DNA from: an uncultured Clostridia bacterium
GTDB lineage: Bacteria > Bacillota > Clostridia > Oscillospirales > Acutalibacteraceae
Direction: 5' to 3'
Assembly: GCA_947165615.1 (NCBI GenBank)
Contig: CAMVBD010000118.1
Coordinates: 1 to 5,679 of the forward strand
Length of the DNA stretch: 5,679 nucleotides
The notes under the pieces are model-generated. The model searched no databases. It was not told the origin of the DNA and was given only the letters and a program-made list of their open reading frames with translations. This document shows, piece after piece, positions 1 to 5,679 of the stretch (position 1 is its first letter; each line of letters begins with the position of its first letter). A program made the translations under genes and the position numbers.

Positions 1-1217
1 GGACCATCGAAAAAAACGCGACCTGCACGGAAGAGGGCTTTATGAAGCAGGTCTGTATCTACTGCGGCGTCGAGATCAGTTCGGTCGTCACGCCCAAGCG
101 TCCGCATGTCTGGGATGAGGATCACCCTGTTTTTATCGAAAAAGAGCCGGACTGCACACGGGTCCAGACCGTTGAATACACCTGTATGATCTGCGGCGCA
201 AAAAAGACCGGATCCAATAAAATCTACAAAAACCACGATTACGTCTGGGTCGAGACCCTTGCCCCCACCTGTACCGAACAGGGACTTCAGGTCAAACAAT
301 GCAAACGCTGCGGAAAAACTTCCCCCAACGGCGAAATTCAGCTGCTTCCCTCTCTCGGCGGGCATACGCCGGTATGGATCGTCCAGTCTGAGCCGAACGC
401 CTCGCTTCCCGGACACCGGATCAACCGCTGCACAAAATGCCAGACCGTTTTGGCGGAAGAGGATATCCTGTTTGAGCCCGGCGAACATCGCTACGATATG
501 AGCGCCCCCATCTTTTTAGACGAAGAACCGGACTGCACCGCGCTGCAGGAGGTCGAATACGTGTGTCTGGACTGCGGCGAGCACCGGCAGTCCCTTCGCC
601 TGCCCTCCAAGGCGCACGACAACGTCCGCATCCAGACGCTTGCGCCCACCTGCACCGAAGCCGGGGAAGAAGCGGACCGCTGCAGCCTGTGCGGGAAAGA
701 GACCAATCAGAAAGAACTCAAAGCCCTCGGCCATCGGTATGAATGGGTCGAGACCGTTGCCGCGACCTGCACCGAAACCGGCGAAGAACTCCGCCGCTGC
801 ACCCGCTGCGGGATCGAGGACGATACACGGCAGACAAAAGCTTTGGGACACGCCTTTCAGTGGGTCACAACCATTGCTCCGACCTGTTCCGCTGTCGGAG
901 AAGAAACACAGCGCTGCCTCCGCTGTGGAATCGAAAATAGGACCAGAGAGGTCCCTGCACTCAGCCATTCCTATAAATGGGTCGTTACCGTTGAGCCGAC
1001 CTGCGTTGCGCAAGGGAAAGAAGAACTGATCTGCGAACACTGCGGGGATCATGCTGAGGCAGCACCACATTTTCTTCCGGATCTTGGAGGACATATACCG
1101 GTACAGTTTGTTGCGATATACCCGACAGACACAGAACCCGGTCTGATGATTACACAATGCAGACGCTGTCAGGAGATTTTGGAAAAAGTTATACTTCCCC
1201 CAAAAGGAAACCACTGA
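1..1217 (+). CDS. Cys/His tandem-repeat protein, 5'-partial (C-terminal about 404 residues)
   Basis: The frame is open through the left edge (first full codon at base 3), and residues before the first Met (base 42) already continue the repeat pattern (ATCTEEGF), so that Met is internal and the true start lies outside the window. The visible protein is about ten repeats of 39-43 residues, each with the core C-x9-C-x2-C-G followed usually 14 residues later by a His in an ALGH-like turn. Many units begin with an aromatic/Val-rich strand such as WVETVAATCTE. The Cys/His pattern suggests a small metal-binding (zinc-ribbon-like) or disulfide-stabilised module; similar repeats occur in long surface or extracellular proteins of Clostridia (family knowledge, from memory). 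No signal peptide, membrane segment, LPXTG motif or other domain is visible in this part, and the protein ends right after the last repeat's His. Cellular location and function cannot be decided without the missing N-terminus. Confidence 0.85.
   Translation, partial: TIEKNATCTEEGFMKQVCIYCGVEISSVVTPKRPHVWDEDHPVFIEKEPDCTRVQTVEYTCMICGAKKTGSNKIYKNHDYVWVETLAPTCTEQGLQVKQCKRCGKTSPNGEIQLLPSLGGHTPVWIVQSEPNASLPGHRINRCTKCQTVLAEEDILFEPGEHRYDMSAPIFLDEEPDCTALQEVEYVCLDCGEHRQSLRLPSKAHDNVRIQTLAPTCTEAGEEADRCSLCGKETNQKELKALGHRYEWVETVAATCTETGEELRRCTRCGIEDDTRQTKALGHAFQWVTTIAPTCSAVGEETQRCLRCGIENRTREVPALSHSYKWVVTVEPTCVAQGKEELICEHCGDHAEAAPHFLPDLGGHIPVQFVAIYPTDTEPGLMITQCRRCQEILEKVILPPKGNH
3..1214 (+). repeat. About ten protein-level tandem repeats (C-x9-C-x2-C-x13-17-H)
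   Basis: Counting from the Met at base 42 as residue 1, units end at His 22, 65, 108, 149, 192, 231, 270, 309, 351 and 391. Approximate DNA bounds are 3-107 (partial), 108-236, 237-365, 366-488, 489-617, 618-734, 735-851, 852-968, 969-1094 and 1095-1214. The first Cys lies exactly ten positions before the second in every unit that has it (for example C38/C48/C51, C77/C87/C90, C243/C253/C256). Units 3 and 9 replace it with Ala120 and Asp363 and have CxxCQ instead of CxxCG. Units 5-7 are the most alike (39 residues each, ALGH or ALSH ends). The DNA copies are clearly diverged, so these are old duplications maintained at protein level rather than fresh DNA repeats. Confidence 0.85.
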
Positions 1218-1225
1218 ATTAAGAA

Positions 1226-1263
1226 CAGCCGCCCGTCCGAAAAGACGAGCGGCTGATTTTTTT
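1226..1263 (+). terminator. Rho-independent terminator of the repeat-protein gene, possibly bidirectional
   Basis: Starting 9 bases after the TGA stop, CAGCCGC (1226-1232) pairs with GCGGCTG (1249-1255) and, after one C/A mismatch, CGTC (1234-1237) pairs with GACG (1244-1247). This leaves a six-base loop (1238-1243). A run of seven T follows at 1257-1263. On the minus strand the same hairpin is followed by TTCTTAATTC, a weaker U-rich tail. It therefore could also end transcripts of the convergent hydrolase gene, whose stop is only 18 bases from the hairpin. Confidence 0.9.
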
Positions 1264-1273
1264 GACACGGGAC

Positions 1274-2518
1274 TTACTCCGCAAAGGCTTCCTGCACGGC
1301 ATAGTAGGCGGGCTTTGGATTGCCCTCGCCGTCCACGATGCCCCAGCCGGTCTCAACCGGGCAGTCGGACTGGCCGCAGACGTAGCAGGCGTCGGAATCA
1401 TTCCACATATAGATGAACGCGCCGACGCACCACGACAGGCTCTTCATCTCTTTGATGAGATAACTGAAGTAGGTGGCCTGTCCGTCGGGCGTGTGCGGAA
1501 TGCCGTAGATGCCGGTGCCCTCGGACAGTTCGCGGTAGATGTGGTTGGCGTATTCGCCCTTAAAGAGAAGATCCCACTTTTCATCATCGGAGAGATTGGC
1601 GTAATACTCGTCAAACTCTTCTTTCAGGTCTTCCGGCAGGCGGGAGATGAAGGTATCGACGTCTTTGCGGACATCCTCTTCGGAATCAAAACCGTAACTC
1701 TGCAAAATCTCTTTCTTTTCTGCCTTGGTCTTGGGCTCGCCGTAGCCGATGTAACCGAACTCGGTCATAATGATGGGCTTGCCGGTCTCAATGCGGATGA
1801 GTTTGAGCGCCGCGAGGTGGACGTTGATGTTCTTGACAATGTTTTCAAACGAGCCAAAATACAGGTCCACGCCGACGTAGTCGCAGTACTGGTTATACTT
1901 TTTCATAAGCGGCGGGAGTTTGAGCACGCCGTCGGGGCCGCCGAGATTATACCCGATGAGCGTATTGCCGCGGATGGGATACATGACCTCCAGCTGCGCG
2001 CCGATGAAGGCGGTGGCCTCCTCCAGCGTAAAGGGCTCGGTAAAGCGGTCGACGCCCATTTCGTTGGTCACCTGATAGGCGCTGACGATATCCTTTAGGT
2101 CCTTCATAAAGAACTTAGCGATCTCCCGGATGCCGTCGAGCCCCTCCTCGGTGCGGCAGTCGAGGCCGTAGGCCAGATACTTGTACGGATAAGGGGTAAT
2201 GGCAAACACCTTGATGCCATGCTTGACGTAGCGGCGCATTTCGGCTTTCCATTCTTTATAAGAGCGGGAAAGGTTGCCGTTTGCGTCGTAGGGGAATGGG
2301 ATATCCTCCCGGATCCAGCCGATGTTGGCTTCTTTTATCAAGTCAAAATCCTCTTCCGGATGGCATACGCCGGCGATAAACCCGCCTGCCTTTTCTTCCA
2401 CCGCGGCAGGAGCCCTGTCCAAGGGATTGGTAAAAAAACCGAGGACCGTGGACAGCCACGGTGTAATCAGCGCAAGCAACAGACCAAGCGATTTGGACAA
2501 CCAAAGCGGTAACTGCAT
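1274..2518 (-). CDS. Clan GH-A glycoside hydrolase, probably secreted or membrane-anchored
   Basis: This 414-residue protein starts with a hydrophobic stretch (about residues 11-29) after a single Lys9, which reads as a signal peptide or signal anchor; the catalytic domain would then be outside the membrane. The rest fits a TIM barrel of clan GH-A. An early strand carries GWIRED (67-72), a VTNEM motif (150-154) offers Glu153 preceded by Asn as acid/base, and MTEFGY (251-256) offers Glu253 as nucleophile. FIYMWND (368-374) matches the last strand with its substrate-platform Trp372, and the end GWGIVDGEGNPKPAYYAV is typical of these enzymes. It is therefore a retaining beta-glycosidase, but I cannot assign a GH family or substrate. 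Odd points are an acidic, helix-rich segment of about 60 residues after the nucleophile (about 260-320) and a Cys cluster (378, 381, 386) in the loop after the last strand. The start is supported by an AGGAG site seven bases upstream. It appears to be monocistronic. Confidence 0.85.
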   Translation of the reverse strand: MQLPLWLSKSLGLLLALITPWLSTVLGFFTNPLDRAPAAVEEKAGGFIAGVCHPEEDFDLIKEANIGWIREDIPFPYDANGNLSRSYKEWKAEMRRYVKHGIKVFAITPYPYKYLAYGLDCRTEEGLDGIREIAKFFMKDLKDIVSAYQVTNEMGVDRFTEPFTLEEATAFIGAQLEVMYPIRGNTLIGYNLGGPDGVLKLPPLMKKYNQYCDYVGVDLYFGSFENIVKNINVHLAALKLIRIETGKPIIMTEFGYIGYGEPKTKAEKKEILQSYGFDSEEDVRKDVDTFISRLPEDLKEEFDEYYANLSDDEKWDLLFKGEYANHIYRELSEGTGIYGIPHTPDGQATYFSYLIKEMKSLSWCVGAFIYMWNDSDACYVCGQSDCPVETGWGIVDGEGNPKPAYYAVQEAFAE

Positions 2519-2525
2519 AAATAGT

Positions 2526-2530
2526 CTCCT
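2526..2530 (-). promoter_or_regulatory. Shine-Dalgarno site of the glycoside hydrolase gene
   Basis: On the minus strand AGGAG, within GAGAGGAGA, lies seven bases before the ATG at 2518. This is an ideal spacing and fixes the start ahead of the hydrophobic N-terminus. Confidence 0.85.
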
Positions 2531-2559
2531 CTCAAACGAAAATCTGGTCTTCCTTTCTC

Positions 2560-2588
2560 ATTAAAGCACAAAAGGAATCGCAAGTCAA
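2560..2588 (-). promoter_or_regulatory. Near-consensus housekeeping promoter for the glycoside hydrolase gene
   Basis: Reading the minus strand, TTGACT (2588-2583) is followed by a spacer of exactly 17 bases and TTTAAT (2565-2560). Each hexamer differs from the sigma-A/sigma-70 consensus (TTGACA, TATAAT) at one base. Transcription would start near 2553, giving a leader of about 35 bases that contains the AGGAG site. The -35 hexamer lies in the loop of the hairpin called as the topoisomerase terminator. Confidence 0.7.
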
Positions 2589-2600
2589 CGGCGATCCCTT
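2567..2600 (-). terminator. Probable intrinsic terminator of the topoisomerase operon
   Basis: On the minus strand AAGGGATCGC (2600-2591) pairs with GCGATTCCTT (2581-2572) over ten base pairs, one of them a G-U wobble, around a nine-base loop (2590-2582). The stem is followed by TTGTG, so with the last stem bases it gives a four-T run. The wobble pairs only in minus-strand RNA (it is an A/C mismatch on the plus strand), which favours this orientation. It lies about 40 bases after the topoisomerase stop. The short U-tract makes it weaker than the terminator at 1226. Confidence 0.6.
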
Positions 2601-2640
2601 GATAAAATTTCGAACATTATATGAACGTTTTGTGTAATTT

Positions 2641-4734
2641 TTATGAATCAAACGAAAAGACCGTTTTTCCGTTTTCCAGCCGAAGGACCGCGTCAAAAGC
2701 GCGTCCCGCCTTCGAAACAAAGCCGGTCAGTTTTTGCGTCCTGCCTGTCTCCAGCAGTTGGCGGACCTCCGGCACCGTCAGCGCACGGCGGCAAAGTGTG
2801 ATGGGGATCTCGAGGGGGCAGTTTTCTTCCCTTCCGTCGCAAATAAAACGAAAGCGATCCCGTCGAACGGATTTTCCGCACAGAGGGCAGACGCCGACTT
2901 CCTCTTTGTAAAAGCCCGTATACTCCGCACTGTTCCGGTCGCTGACGGGACGATCAAACACTTCTGAAATTTCAGCCTCGGCCAAACGTACGGCGTCGGT
3001 AACTGTGATTTCTCCGTGATAAACGCTTTTCAGCGCCTTGCCGAGGGAAGACGTCTTGTACTTATCCATGGAGATCTGCATGGATTCCAACGACTCGATC
3101 AGAAACCGCCCGCCGGGAAGGATGCGGTATACGTCCTTTTTCAGTTCAATATACCGGCTTTTGATGGCGTTGTCGATGATCCCGGTCCTTGTCGCCTCCG
3201 TCCCGAGTTCCAGTCCCTCAAAAATCGCGCGGTATTCCTCCATATCGTCCTGCGTTTCCGCGGCCTTCTTTTCGTCGCGGAACGGATTTTTAAGGTAATT
3301 GTTGAGCGTTTCGATCGTATAATGCTTCGGCGCGGAGGTTTCTTTTTCCTTCGGTACAAAGTTGACGTTCACTTTGTCGCCGACAGCGACGTTCGGCAGC
3401 AGTTTATCGTTTTTGGGGCTGTCGTCGAACCGCGTCCAGCCCGGAACGAGGATCACGGTCCCTTTGACGGCAAAGTCTTCGTATTTCCCGACGCGGACCG
3501 TCATTTCCGTCTTTTGGGCAACGCACTCCTCGGCGCAGAAGACCATGACAAAGCGCCGCAAAACGGCGGAATAAACGAGTTTTTCGCGTTCGGAAAGCTT
3601 GTCCGGCGTCGGCAGTTTGAACGTCGGGGTCAGCGCCGAGTGCGATTCGATCTTCGCATCGTCGAAGATCGTTTTTTTGTCCTTGAACACGACGGGATAG
3701 CCGAGCCCCTTGACCTTTTCGAGGATCTTTTTGATTTTATCCTTTTCGGCGGTGGCAAGGTACTCGGAGTTGGTACGCGGATAGGTCAGATACCCGTCCT
3801 CATACAGTTTCTGAACGATGGACAGACTTTCGTCCATCGACATTTTATACTTTTTACCGAGGAAGTTCTGCAATTTGGAAAGCGAATAGAGCTTGCCGGG
3901 GTTCAGCGTTTCCTTTTTCGTCTTTTTGTCGACGACAACGCCTCCGGCCTCGTTCATTTTCGATGCGGCTAAGAGGGCGCGGTCGGGATTGCCGACGTGG
4001 AACTTATACTTGGACGTCAGCGTCAGCTCCACGCCCGCTGTCTCCTCGGAAGAAACGAGAGACAGGTACTTTTCGGGCACGAAACGTTCGATAGACAGGT
4101 CCCGGTCATAGATCGCCTTGACAATGGGCACAATGACGCGGCCGACGCGCAAAAAAGACCCGGTTTTCAGCGTTGCGTACCGGGTCAGGTTGACGCCGTA
4201 CAGCCAGTCGATGTAGGTCCTGGCAAACCCCTCGTCCGCAAGGTTGTCAAATGCCGCGTCGCTTTCCATGGAGGACAGCGCCTGACGGATGGTCTCGTCC
4301 GTCTGGTCCGGCAGCCACAGCCGCATGACGGGCTTATCCTTTACGCCCGATTCCCGCACGCATAATCGGACGATGATCTCCCCCTCCCGGTCTGCGTCTC
4401 CGGCGTTGACGACGGTATCCACGTCCGCTCTCCCGACGAGAGCACGGATGGTCTCAAACTGCCGTTTGACGCCGGCGTCCGTTTTTCCGTCTTTGTCTCT
4501 TTTTAAGGCATACCGAAAGGTATCCGGAAAAAAAGGAAGGCCGTCCATGGTCCATTTTTTTTGGCCTGCTTCTCCGGCGTATTCCTCCACGTCGATCAAA
4601 GAAAACAGATGCCCGAACGCCCATGTGACGATATAGTCTTTTCCCTCAAAAAAGCCGCTGTTCTTATTCATGCCCCCGATGGCGGCGGCGATATTCCGGG
4701 CAAGGCTGGGTTTTTCTGCGATAATTACGGTCAT
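2641..4734 (-). CDS. topB: DNA topoisomerase III (type IA)
   Basis: This enzyme cuts one DNA strand through a tyrosine, passes another strand and reseals, acting mainly in decatenation and removal of recombination or replication intermediates. All family landmarks are present in 697 residues, a normal length. The N-terminal TOPRIM domain has EKPS (7-10) with Glu7 and the metal-binding DADRE (Asp113, Asp115, Glu117). LYGVNLTRY (178-186) and GRV (198-200) follow. The active-site motif GYLTYPRTNS (314-323) has nucleophile Tyr318 and Arg320; ESHSALTPT (363-371) and GTEATRTGII (511-520) complete the core. A single C4 zinc finger (Cys616, 619, 632, 639) precedes a C-terminal domain with LTGFVSKAGRAFDAVLRL (669-686), a tail common in Firmicutes and in topoisomerase III genes of plasmids and integrative elements. 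The usual GRVQTP motif reads GRVIVP here. The ATG overlaps the upstream stop (ATGA) and has AAAGG six bases before it, indicating translational coupling. Function is confident; chromosomal versus element-borne origin is not decidable here. Confidence 0.95.
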   Translation of the reverse strand: MTVIIAEKPSLARNIAAAIGGMNKNSGFFEGKDYIVTWAFGHLFSLIDVEEYAGEAGQKKWTMDGLPFFPDTFRYALKRDKDGKTDAGVKRQFETIRALVGRADVDTVVNAGDADREGEIIVRLCVRESGVKDKPVMRLWLPDQTDETIRQALSSMESDAAFDNLADEGFARTYIDWLYGVNLTRYATLKTGSFLRVGRVIVPIVKAIYDRDLSIERFVPEKYLSLVSSEETAGVELTLTSKYKFHVGNPDRALLAASKMNEAGGVVVDKKTKKETLNPGKLYSLSKLQNFLGKKYKMSMDESLSIVQKLYEDGYLTYPRTNSEYLATAEKDKIKKILEKVKGLGYPVVFKDKKTIFDDAKIESHSALTPTFKLPTPDKLSEREKLVYSAVLRRFVMVFCAEECVAQKTEMTVRVGKYEDFAVKGTVILVPGWTRFDDSPKNDKLLPNVAVGDKVNVNFVPKEKETSAPKHYTIETLNNYLKNPFRDEKKAAETQDDMEEYRAIFEGLELGTEATRTGIIDNAIKSRYIELKKDVYRILPGGRFLIESLESMQISMDKYKTSSLGKALKSVYHGEITVTDAVRLAEAEISEVFDRPVSDRNSAEYTGFYKEEVGVCPLCGKSVRRDRFRFICDGREENCPLEIPITLCRRALTVPEVRQLLETGRTQKLTGFVSKAGRAFDAVLRLENGKTVFSFDS

Positions 4735-4745
4735 GATTCGCCTTT
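4731..4745 (-). promoter_or_regulatory. ATGA stop/start overlap and ribosome site coupling topB to the upstream gene
   Basis: On the minus strand the stop TGA of the 290-residue gene (4733-4731) shares bases with the topB ATG (4734-4732). AAAGG (4745-4741), read within the Glu-Lys-Gly codons of the upstream gene's end, lies six bases before the ATG. This arrangement is typical of translational re-initiation and of roughly matched expression of both proteins. Confidence 0.85.
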
Positions 4746-5603
4746 CTCCCCTTTTTCCCGTTCCGCCGCGAGTTCGGCAAGGAATTTTTCACGGGCAACG
4801 CGCTTTTTTTCCGCACGGTTCCAGCGGATCTTTTCTTCATGCTTTTGCCGGCGGGCGTCCCGGAACGCCTGCAGTTTGCGGCGATATGCCTCGCTGACGG
4901 AATCGCTGCACAGCCGGTAGATCCGGGCGTTCTCTATTTTGTCGTCATCCGTCAGAAGGCGTTTTCCGGAGAGATAGCCGAAATCTTTTCGCAGGTGCGG
5001 CATGATAAGGGCGTAGGTTTGATAAGGCGTTAATACGTCATTGGACCGATACTGTTTTAACACATTTAATACATACATCACATTGCGCTTGTTGAAATAA
5101 TAGTTATGCAAATGAAAGGTGCTGCGCCCGAACGAAAGAACGCTGCCGAGCAGCAATCCGCAGACAAACGGCACCGGAAGGCCGCTTTTGCAGTCAAAGG
5201 GCATAGCGCCGACAAGCGACGCGACACACAGATCGCCTTTATCCCAAAAAAGATCGGTCCTGCCGGGATAGCAGGCTTTTACGGCGGCGATCTGTTCGTC
5301 GGAAACGTTGACCCCGATACGGAAACGCGCCGTCAGATTCAGTTTGACACACACGCCGAGAAACAGCCACAGCAGTTTTTCCTGCGAGACGGAAAGCGTG
5401 AGCGTTTGATTCCAATTAACGCCATTGATCGGCGTGATCCGAACGGTCCCGTTCTCCGGTTCCAAAGCCGCGTCTGCGGAAAGGGCGCGCAAAAACAGGG
5501 CGGTCTCCCGCAGGGCAGCCGTCTGTTTTTTATCGTAAGGGAGCGTGACTTCCGTATCGGACGCCAGCGCTGCCGCGATCATGTCGATCGCCGTCTTCAG
5601 CAT
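4731..5603 (-). CDS. Protein of unknown function coupled to topoisomerase III; possible degenerate EPSP-synthase-like fold
   Basis: I do not recognise a named family for these 290 residues. The sequence divides into a globular part (1-210) and a very charged, probably helical tail (about 236-290, rich in Arg, Lys and Glu, ending EREKGEKGES) suited to nucleic-acid or protein contacts. There is no signal peptide; hydrophobic patches at 76-90 and 143-158 look like buried helices rather than membrane spans. By eye, residues 5-190 run parallel to the N-terminal half of EPSP synthases. They have a helix plus strand unit (IDMIAAALASDTEVTL), a helix-strand-strand unit ending NGTVRITPING (51-61), a middle unit (SVSQEKLLWLFLGVC, 71-85), and a segment with GLLLGSVLSFGRSTFHL (149-165) then NKRNVMYVLNVLKQY (171-185). 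Catalytic motifs of that family (NAGT, SSQ) are absent, so enzyme activity is unlikely; the match is a hypothesis. The start has GGAGG nine bases upstream. The four-base overlap with topB suggests the protein works with or regulates the topoisomerase. Confidence 0.8.
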   Translation of the reverse strand: MLKTAIDMIAAALASDTEVTLPYDKKQTAALRETALFLRALSADAALEPENGTVRITPINGVNWNQTLTLSVSQEKLLWLFLGVCVKLNLTARFRIGVNVSDEQIAAVKACYPGRTDLFWDKGDLCVASLVGAMPFDCKSGLPVPFVCGLLLGSVLSFGRSTFHLHNYYFNKRNVMYVLNVLKQYRSNDVLTPYQTYALIMPHLRKDFGYLSGKRLLTDDDKIENARIYRLCSDSVSEAYRRKLQAFRDARRQKHEEKIRWNRAEKKRVAREKFLAELAAEREKGEKGES

Positions 5604-5612
5604 AAGGTTCTT

Positions 5613-5617
5613 CCTCC
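5613..5617 (-). promoter_or_regulatory. Shine-Dalgarno site of the 290-residue gene
   Basis: On the minus strand GGAGG (within CCGGAGGAAG) lies nine bases before the ATG at 5603. It is the strongest ribosome site in the window and supports this start. Confidence 0.8.
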
Positions 5618-5638
5618 GGCTGTACAGATTTCTTCTTT

Positions 5639-5644
5639 ATTGTA
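5639..5644 (-). promoter_or_regulatory. Candidate -10 element of the two-gene topoisomerase operon
   Basis: The stretch 5618-5679 is markedly more AT-rich than the rest of the window, as expected for a promoter region. On the minus strand TACAAT (5644-5639) is one base from the -10 consensus and would start transcription near 5632, about 29 bases before the ATG. No convincing -35 hexamer sits 16-18 bases upstream, so this is a weak call; the real promoter may lie elsewhere in this stretch or beyond the window edge. Confidence 0.3.
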
Positions 5645-5679
5645 ATATACTAATGATATTTGAGTATTGGATGAACCAA

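Noticed and set aside
42..1217. Start of the repeat protein at the ATG at 42, with a purine-rich GGAAGAGGG a few bases upstream
   Set aside because: The codons before it encode the first half of a repeat unit (Cys exactly ten positions before Cys5), so the frame clearly continues to the left; the purine run is simply Glu-Glu-Gly codons.
1..1217. CRISPR-like or recent DNA tandem repeat array
   Set aside because: Periodicity of about 117-129 bases is in frame and conserved only at protein level; DNA copies are diverged and there are no spacers.
516..1268. Open frame of 250 codons on the minus strand opposite the repeat protein
   Set aside because: Its sequence is low-complexity (repeated FFxGxGxGRxNG) and mirrors the repeat codons on the other strand; it also runs through the terminator. 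It is an antisense shadow.
1262..2098. Open frame of 278 codons on the plus strand opposite the hydrolase
   Set aside because: No ribosome site, begins within the terminator T-run region, and the opposite strand encodes a protein with clear catalytic motifs.
2519..2640. Riboswitch or small RNA in the intergenic region
   Set aside because: The 122 bases are accounted for by one simple hairpin, the promoter and a leader of about 35 bases; no larger conserved RNA fold is seen.
3016..3972. Open frame of 318 codons on the plus strand opposite topB
   Set aside because: Composition rich in Arg, Phe and Val is typical of the antisense of a GC-rich gene; topB motifs on the other strand are unambiguous.
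2641..5603. Integrative or conjugative element
   Set aside because: The topoisomerase tail resembles those on mobile elements, but no relaxase, integrase, coupling protein, att site or transfer gene is visible, so the claim cannot be supported from this window.

Overview
The window looks like a chromosomal or large-element fragment of a low-GC-type Gram-positive lineage, most likely an uncultured gut-type Clostridia/Oscillospiraceae-like bacterium with a moderately high GC genome. The basis is strong AGGAG/GGAGG ribosome sites, a near-consensus housekeeping promoter, a C-x9-C-x2-C repeat protein of a style common in Clostridia, and a topoisomerase III with a Firmicutes-style tail. This taxonomic call is inference; no rRNA, tRNA or other marker is present.

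Layout. Bases 1-1217 (+) hold the 3' part of a gene for a protein made only of about ten Cys/His repeats of 39-43 residues; its start lies outside the window. It ends at a strong intrinsic terminator (1226-1263), which sits between two convergent genes. Bases 1274-2518 (-) encode a probably secreted or membrane-anchored clan GH-A glycoside hydrolase. A compact 122-bp intergenic region (2519-2640) carries what appears to be the terminator of the next operon and, inside the same hairpin, a near-consensus promoter for the hydrolase. Bases 2641-4734 (-) encode a full-length DNA topoisomerase III. Bases 4731-5603 (-) encode a 290-residue protein whose stop codon overlaps the topoisomerase start by four bases (ATGA), so the two are almost certainly co-transcribed and translationally coupled. 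An AT-rich stretch (5604-5679) holds its ribosome site and probably its promoter.

How the parts relate. The topoisomerase and the 290-residue protein form a two-gene unit, so the small protein may act with, or regulate, DNA decatenation. By eye its first about 190 residues follow, segment by segment, the first half of an EPSP-synthase (EPT) fold while lacking that family's catalytic motifs. This is the most unusual hypothesis in the window and needs a structure or profile comparison. The hydrolase and the Cys-rich repeat protein are each separate transcription units; both could be envelope or extracellular proteins, but nothing here ties them into one pathway. No transposase, integrase, CRISPR array or RNA gene is visible.
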